From assembly GCA_044463125.1 (NCBI GenBank), contig JBIQMS010000004.1, positions 1-64,000 of the forward strand: DNA of 64,000 nucleotides, in the 5' to 3' direction. Shown here piece by piece: positions 61,425-64,000 of the stretch. A program made the translations under genes and the position numbers. The notes beneath the pieces are model-generated. The model saw only the letters and a list, made by a program, of their open reading frames with translations. It was not told the origin of the DNA and did no database searches. Each line of letters starts with the position of its first letter. Position 1 is the first letter of the stretch. The DNA comes from CAYMZZ01 sp044463125 (lineage in GTDB: Bacteria; Bacteroidota; Bacteroidia; Chitinophagales; Chitinophagaceae).

Positions 61425-64000
61425 CAAGTACAACAATCGCAATTCCATTCCTATCGTACTGAATATCCGCTTCTCCTTTTAATGACCGGGCCCGGTCGTT
61501 TATTTGGCGGATCAGTTCTTCAATTTCTTCCAGGTTTTCGTCGAGGCGGGCAGTGCTGTCTTGTAACTTGAGAGAAAGTTTATGGCGGAAATAGTCGATT
61601 TGAACAATGGTATTTCGTCCGCCGGCGCATTGCACGATCAGTCGTAGTCCTTCTTTGAAGATCAGGAAGAATTCGTGCCTTTTCATCATATCCAGTTTCA
61701 GCGCCTGCACTTTTTTATCCACGATCAGTTCAATATTGGCGGCATGGCGGTTGCGGAGGGCATCAGTGAACTCCATCATTCGCAACACTGTTTTCTCCAT
61801 GCTGTCGTTAGCGGGATCAATGCTCCAGAGGATATCATCCATAGCGATGATCATATTATGGCTCTTGGCACTTATCTGGTCAATAAATTCCTTGCTTCGG
61901 TCAATATCCTTATCGGCTTTGATCTTTGCCATTTCACCCAGCAAATTGATATTGCTAAGGGTGGTGGTTACGTCGGCATGCAGGTTATTGGCGATCTCTG
62001 AGCGAACACGCTGCAGCTCATTCATTCTTCTGATCCGCTCCCGGTCGATCCAATAGAGCAAACTGGCGCCAAACAGTAGCAAGAGACCATAGAACCACCA
62101 GGTTTGCCAGAATTGAGGATATACCTTGATGGCTAATTCTGTTACATGCACCGACATATTACCATCGGCATCTTCACTGCGCGCCATAAATGTGTAATTG
62201 CCCGGTGGCAGATAAGTGTACACAGCCTGGTTCGTTTTGTCGGCCACCCGCCAGTCTTCATCCAGGCCATCGAGTTTGTAACGGATCAGGTATGCGCCAT
62301 TATAACTGAGTCCGGAAAAATCGATACTCAGTGAATTTTGCTTGGGCGAAAGTTCCACGCGCTTCAACTGCATCAAAGAATCAACCAGCAAAGGCCGGTT
62401 GAATACCCGAAAACCAGTGATGCTTACGGGCGGCGCCATATTATTGATGCGTACTTCACTTGGTTGGAATACGGTAAACTGATTATCTGCTCCAAACAAC
62501 ATTCTTCCGTCGGAGAGGCGATAATTGGCCGAGATCAGAAAACGATCATCGGAAATACCATCCAGCCGATCAAAACGGACAAATATTCTATTGAAAATGT
62601 TCACACGGTAAAGCCCCTGCGTACTCGATGCCCACAGGTAACCGCTTTTATGGTCTTTCTGCGTGGAAGTGATGGAACCCGAAATGATGTTCTCGTTGCC
62701 AATGGCACGAATATTTTTGGTGATGCGATTGAATATGTTGAGATAGGAACCGCCTGACAGCACCATGGTTGTGTCGTCGTACTCCATTACATGATGCACA
62801 TGCACCATCGACGTTGCATTGCCATCCGCATCGGTGGCGGGCAGGTGCATTACGGGTTTATCCGTTTCCGGATCTATTACATACACTCCGCTCCCGATGC
62901 TGGCAACCCAGATAAATCCTTTGCTATCGATGTGAATACTGCCAATAGACGCTTTTGGAATTTCCTTTATTTCAATGATCCCGTCTTCAAATTTCTGGCT
63001 TCCTTTTTTCGCATCCCATTTAAAAACCCCATAAGCCTGCATGCCAATCCAAAGATTTCCATCGCTGTCTTCTTCTATCTGCCGTACCGTACGGTGTGTT
63101 AAAATCTCAGGGTCGTAATAATTATATCGCTTGTTTTGCAGATCGTATCGGCCAATACCGGGCTGTATGCCCATCCAGATTGTTCTTTGGTCATGGCTCA
63201 TTTCGAGATCCCAAACGGTAGGGCTTGCTTTGTACTTTATGCCTGGGAGCGAAAGCGGCTTTTCGTGCAAGGCCGAATCGTAGCGAAAAAGACCATCGCC
63301 CCAGGTGCTCGACAGGATATCGCCACCTGGAAGCTCCACAAATGAAAGTACGCCACCTTTACCGGGTAGCAGGGTAGTGGGATGCAAGTGTCGAACATTG
63401 GTAAAATACTGCTCGGATGGCGCGAAGCGGTATAATCCATTATTGCTGGTGGTGAGCCAAACATTGTTGTCGTTGTCTTCACAAAACGAACTCAGTTCTT
63501 CGTACACGATGCTTTGTTCATTCACATACCCATTATACACCAGTTGAAAGCGTTTTTCGTTTTCCAGGTATTTGGCAAACACACCTAGGCCCCGGATCCA
63601 GATGGAGCCGTCCTTCTGCTGCATATAGCCATGGGTTTCGTAATAGGATTTCAGGATATCTACGAACTCGTATTGGTAAAGGACTGAAATGCCTTTTTTG
63701 AGATCGAAGCAATTAATGTAGGGATGACCCGGCCCCCACACATCGTACCAGAGTCGTTGATCCCGATCGATAAAAAGATTGTATGCTGAGTAGCTGTCGT
63801 GCCGGAACAGAATGGGTTCCTGTTCCGCGTTATTGCCGGCATAGCTATACTGCTGGCTCTTGCTGTTATAAACCACCAGCCCCAGATTTGTAGCGATCCA
63901 GTATTTCCCGGCGCTGGATTGATAAATGATGTCAAGAGGCCTTCTTTCCCCTGGAATTCGGAAGGGATTGTTCTCCGGCTTGAATACTCCGGTTTCTTTG
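61420..64000 (-). CDS. Propeller-type sensor kinase with a degenerate ATPase domain, 5' end outside the window
   Basis: The frame remains open to base 64000, so the N-terminus is missing; about 860 residues are visible. Propeller repeats (DSDGNLWIGMQAYGVFKWD, DSKGFIWVASIGSGVYVID) lead to a Y_Y_Y domain (YNGAYLIRYKLDGLDEDWRV), a membrane helix (FWQTWWFYGLLLLFGASLLY) and a HisKA_3 region with RSEIANNLHADVTTTLSNIN. The ATPase domain is abnormal: FKEGLRLIVQCAGG lacks the N-box Asn, LQDSTARLDEN stands for the DxGxG motif and the Gly-rich second box is absent. It may not bind ATP. No dedicated regulator is adjacent on its strand. Confidence 0.87.
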   Translation of the reverse strand, partial: KETGVFKPENNPFRIPGERRPLDIIYQSSAGKYWIATNLGLVVYNSKSQQYSYAGNNAEQEPILFRHDSYSAYNLFIDRDQRLWYDVWGPGHPYINCFDLKKGISVLYQYEFVDILKSYYETHGYMQQKDGSIWIRGLGVFAKYLENEKRFQLVYNGYVNEQSIVYEELSSFCEDNDNNVWLTTSNNGLYRFAPSEQYFTNVRHLHPTTLLPGKGGVLSFVELPGGDILSSTWGDGLFRYDSALHEKPLSLPGIKYKASPTVWDLEMSHDQRTIWMGIQPGIGRYDLQNKRYNYYDPEILTHRTVRQIEEDSDGNLWIGMQAYGVFKWDAKKGSQKFEDGIIEIKEIPKASIGSIHIDSKGFIWVASIGSGVYVIDPETDKPVMHLPATDADGNATSMVHVHHVMEYDDTTMVLSGGSYLNIFNRITKNIRAIGNENIISGSITSTQKDHKSGYLWASSTQGLYRVNIFNRIFVRFDRLDGISDDRFLISANYRLSDGRMLFGADNQFTVFQPSEVRINNMAPPVSITGFRVFNRPLLVDSLMQLKRVELSPKQNSLSIDFSGLSYNGAYLIRYKLDGLDEDWRVADKTNQAVYTYLPPGNYTFMARSEDADGNMSVHVTELAIKVYPQFWQTWWFYGLLLLFGASLLYWIDRERIRRMNELQRVRSEIANNLHADVTTTLSNINLLGEMAKIKADKDIDRSKEFIDQISAKSHNMIIAMDDILWSIDPANDSMEKTVLRMMEFTDALRNRHAANIELIVDKKVQALKLDMMKRHEFFLIFKEGLRLIVQCAGGRNTIVQIDYFRHKLSLKLQDSTARLDENLEEIEELIRQINDRARSLKGEADIQYDRNGIAIVVLV

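Overview
The window looks like a chromosome segment from a member of the Bacteroidota, most likely the Chitinophagaceae or a close relative. The evidence is a SusC/SusD polysaccharide utilisation locus driven by a hybrid two-component sensor, several sensor kinases with periplasmic propellers, promoters of the TTTG / TAnnTTTG type, A-rich leaders and many secreted lipoproteins. No rRNA, complete tRNA, insertion sequence, integrase or CRISPR array was found.

Region 1 (1 to about 16,670) is visibly more A/T-rich than the rest and is a heavy-metal (copper/silver and zinc/cadmium) resistance block. It holds a multicopper oxidase fused to a CopB-like barrel, a VIT1/CCC1-type transporter, a haem-binding protein, a CPH-type copper P-ATPase, a DUF305 protein, a Cys-rich DUF6660-like protein, two roughly 50-residue membrane peptides, a CusA pump fused to a CusC-type outer-membrane protein, CusB, a NicO/UreH-like membrane protein and a ZntA-type P-ATPase. 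Two decayed genes (a partial barrel duplicate and a PepSY gene riddled with stops) lie between them. The block ends in front of an orphan strong terminator, where base composition changes, which suggests the right end of an integrated element.

Region 2 (16.7-21.4 kb) holds a GIY-YIG protein, an arsR/SRPBCC/doxX operon with a readable promoter carrying two operators, and a two-gene unit of a nucleotide-cyclase-fold (SatD-like) protein with a C-terminal HTH plus a DUF3307 membrane protein. Three identical palindromic sites precede that unit. A lipoprotein and a PhzF-like isomerase follow.

Region 3 (21.4-38.5 kb) is a complete beta-1,4-galactan utilisation locus. It has the hybrid sensor/AraC regulator, SusC, SusD, SusE, a GH53 endo-galactanase lipoprotein, a clan-A-type hydrolase of uncertain family, and a GH2 beta-galactosidase fused to a second GH53 domain.

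Region 4 (38.6-49.1 kb) holds a WG-repeat protein and a complete haem pathway from glutamyl-tRNA to protohaem: hemA-C-D-E-F-B-L-J on the plus strand and hemH on the minus strand. The route uses oxygen-dependent HemF, HemJ and a magnesium-type HemB.

Region 5 (49.1-64 kb) is an envelope and signalling region. It has a four-gene operon of lipoproteins, an OmpA-domain protein and an unrecognised secreted Cys-containing protein; a propeller kinase/NarL-type regulator pair; an unrecognised coiled-coil protein; two overlapping LytS-type kinases with a LytTR regulator; and a further propeller kinase with a decayed ATPase domain that runs off the window. Inverted arrays of 7- or 8-base units punctuate regions 4 and 5.
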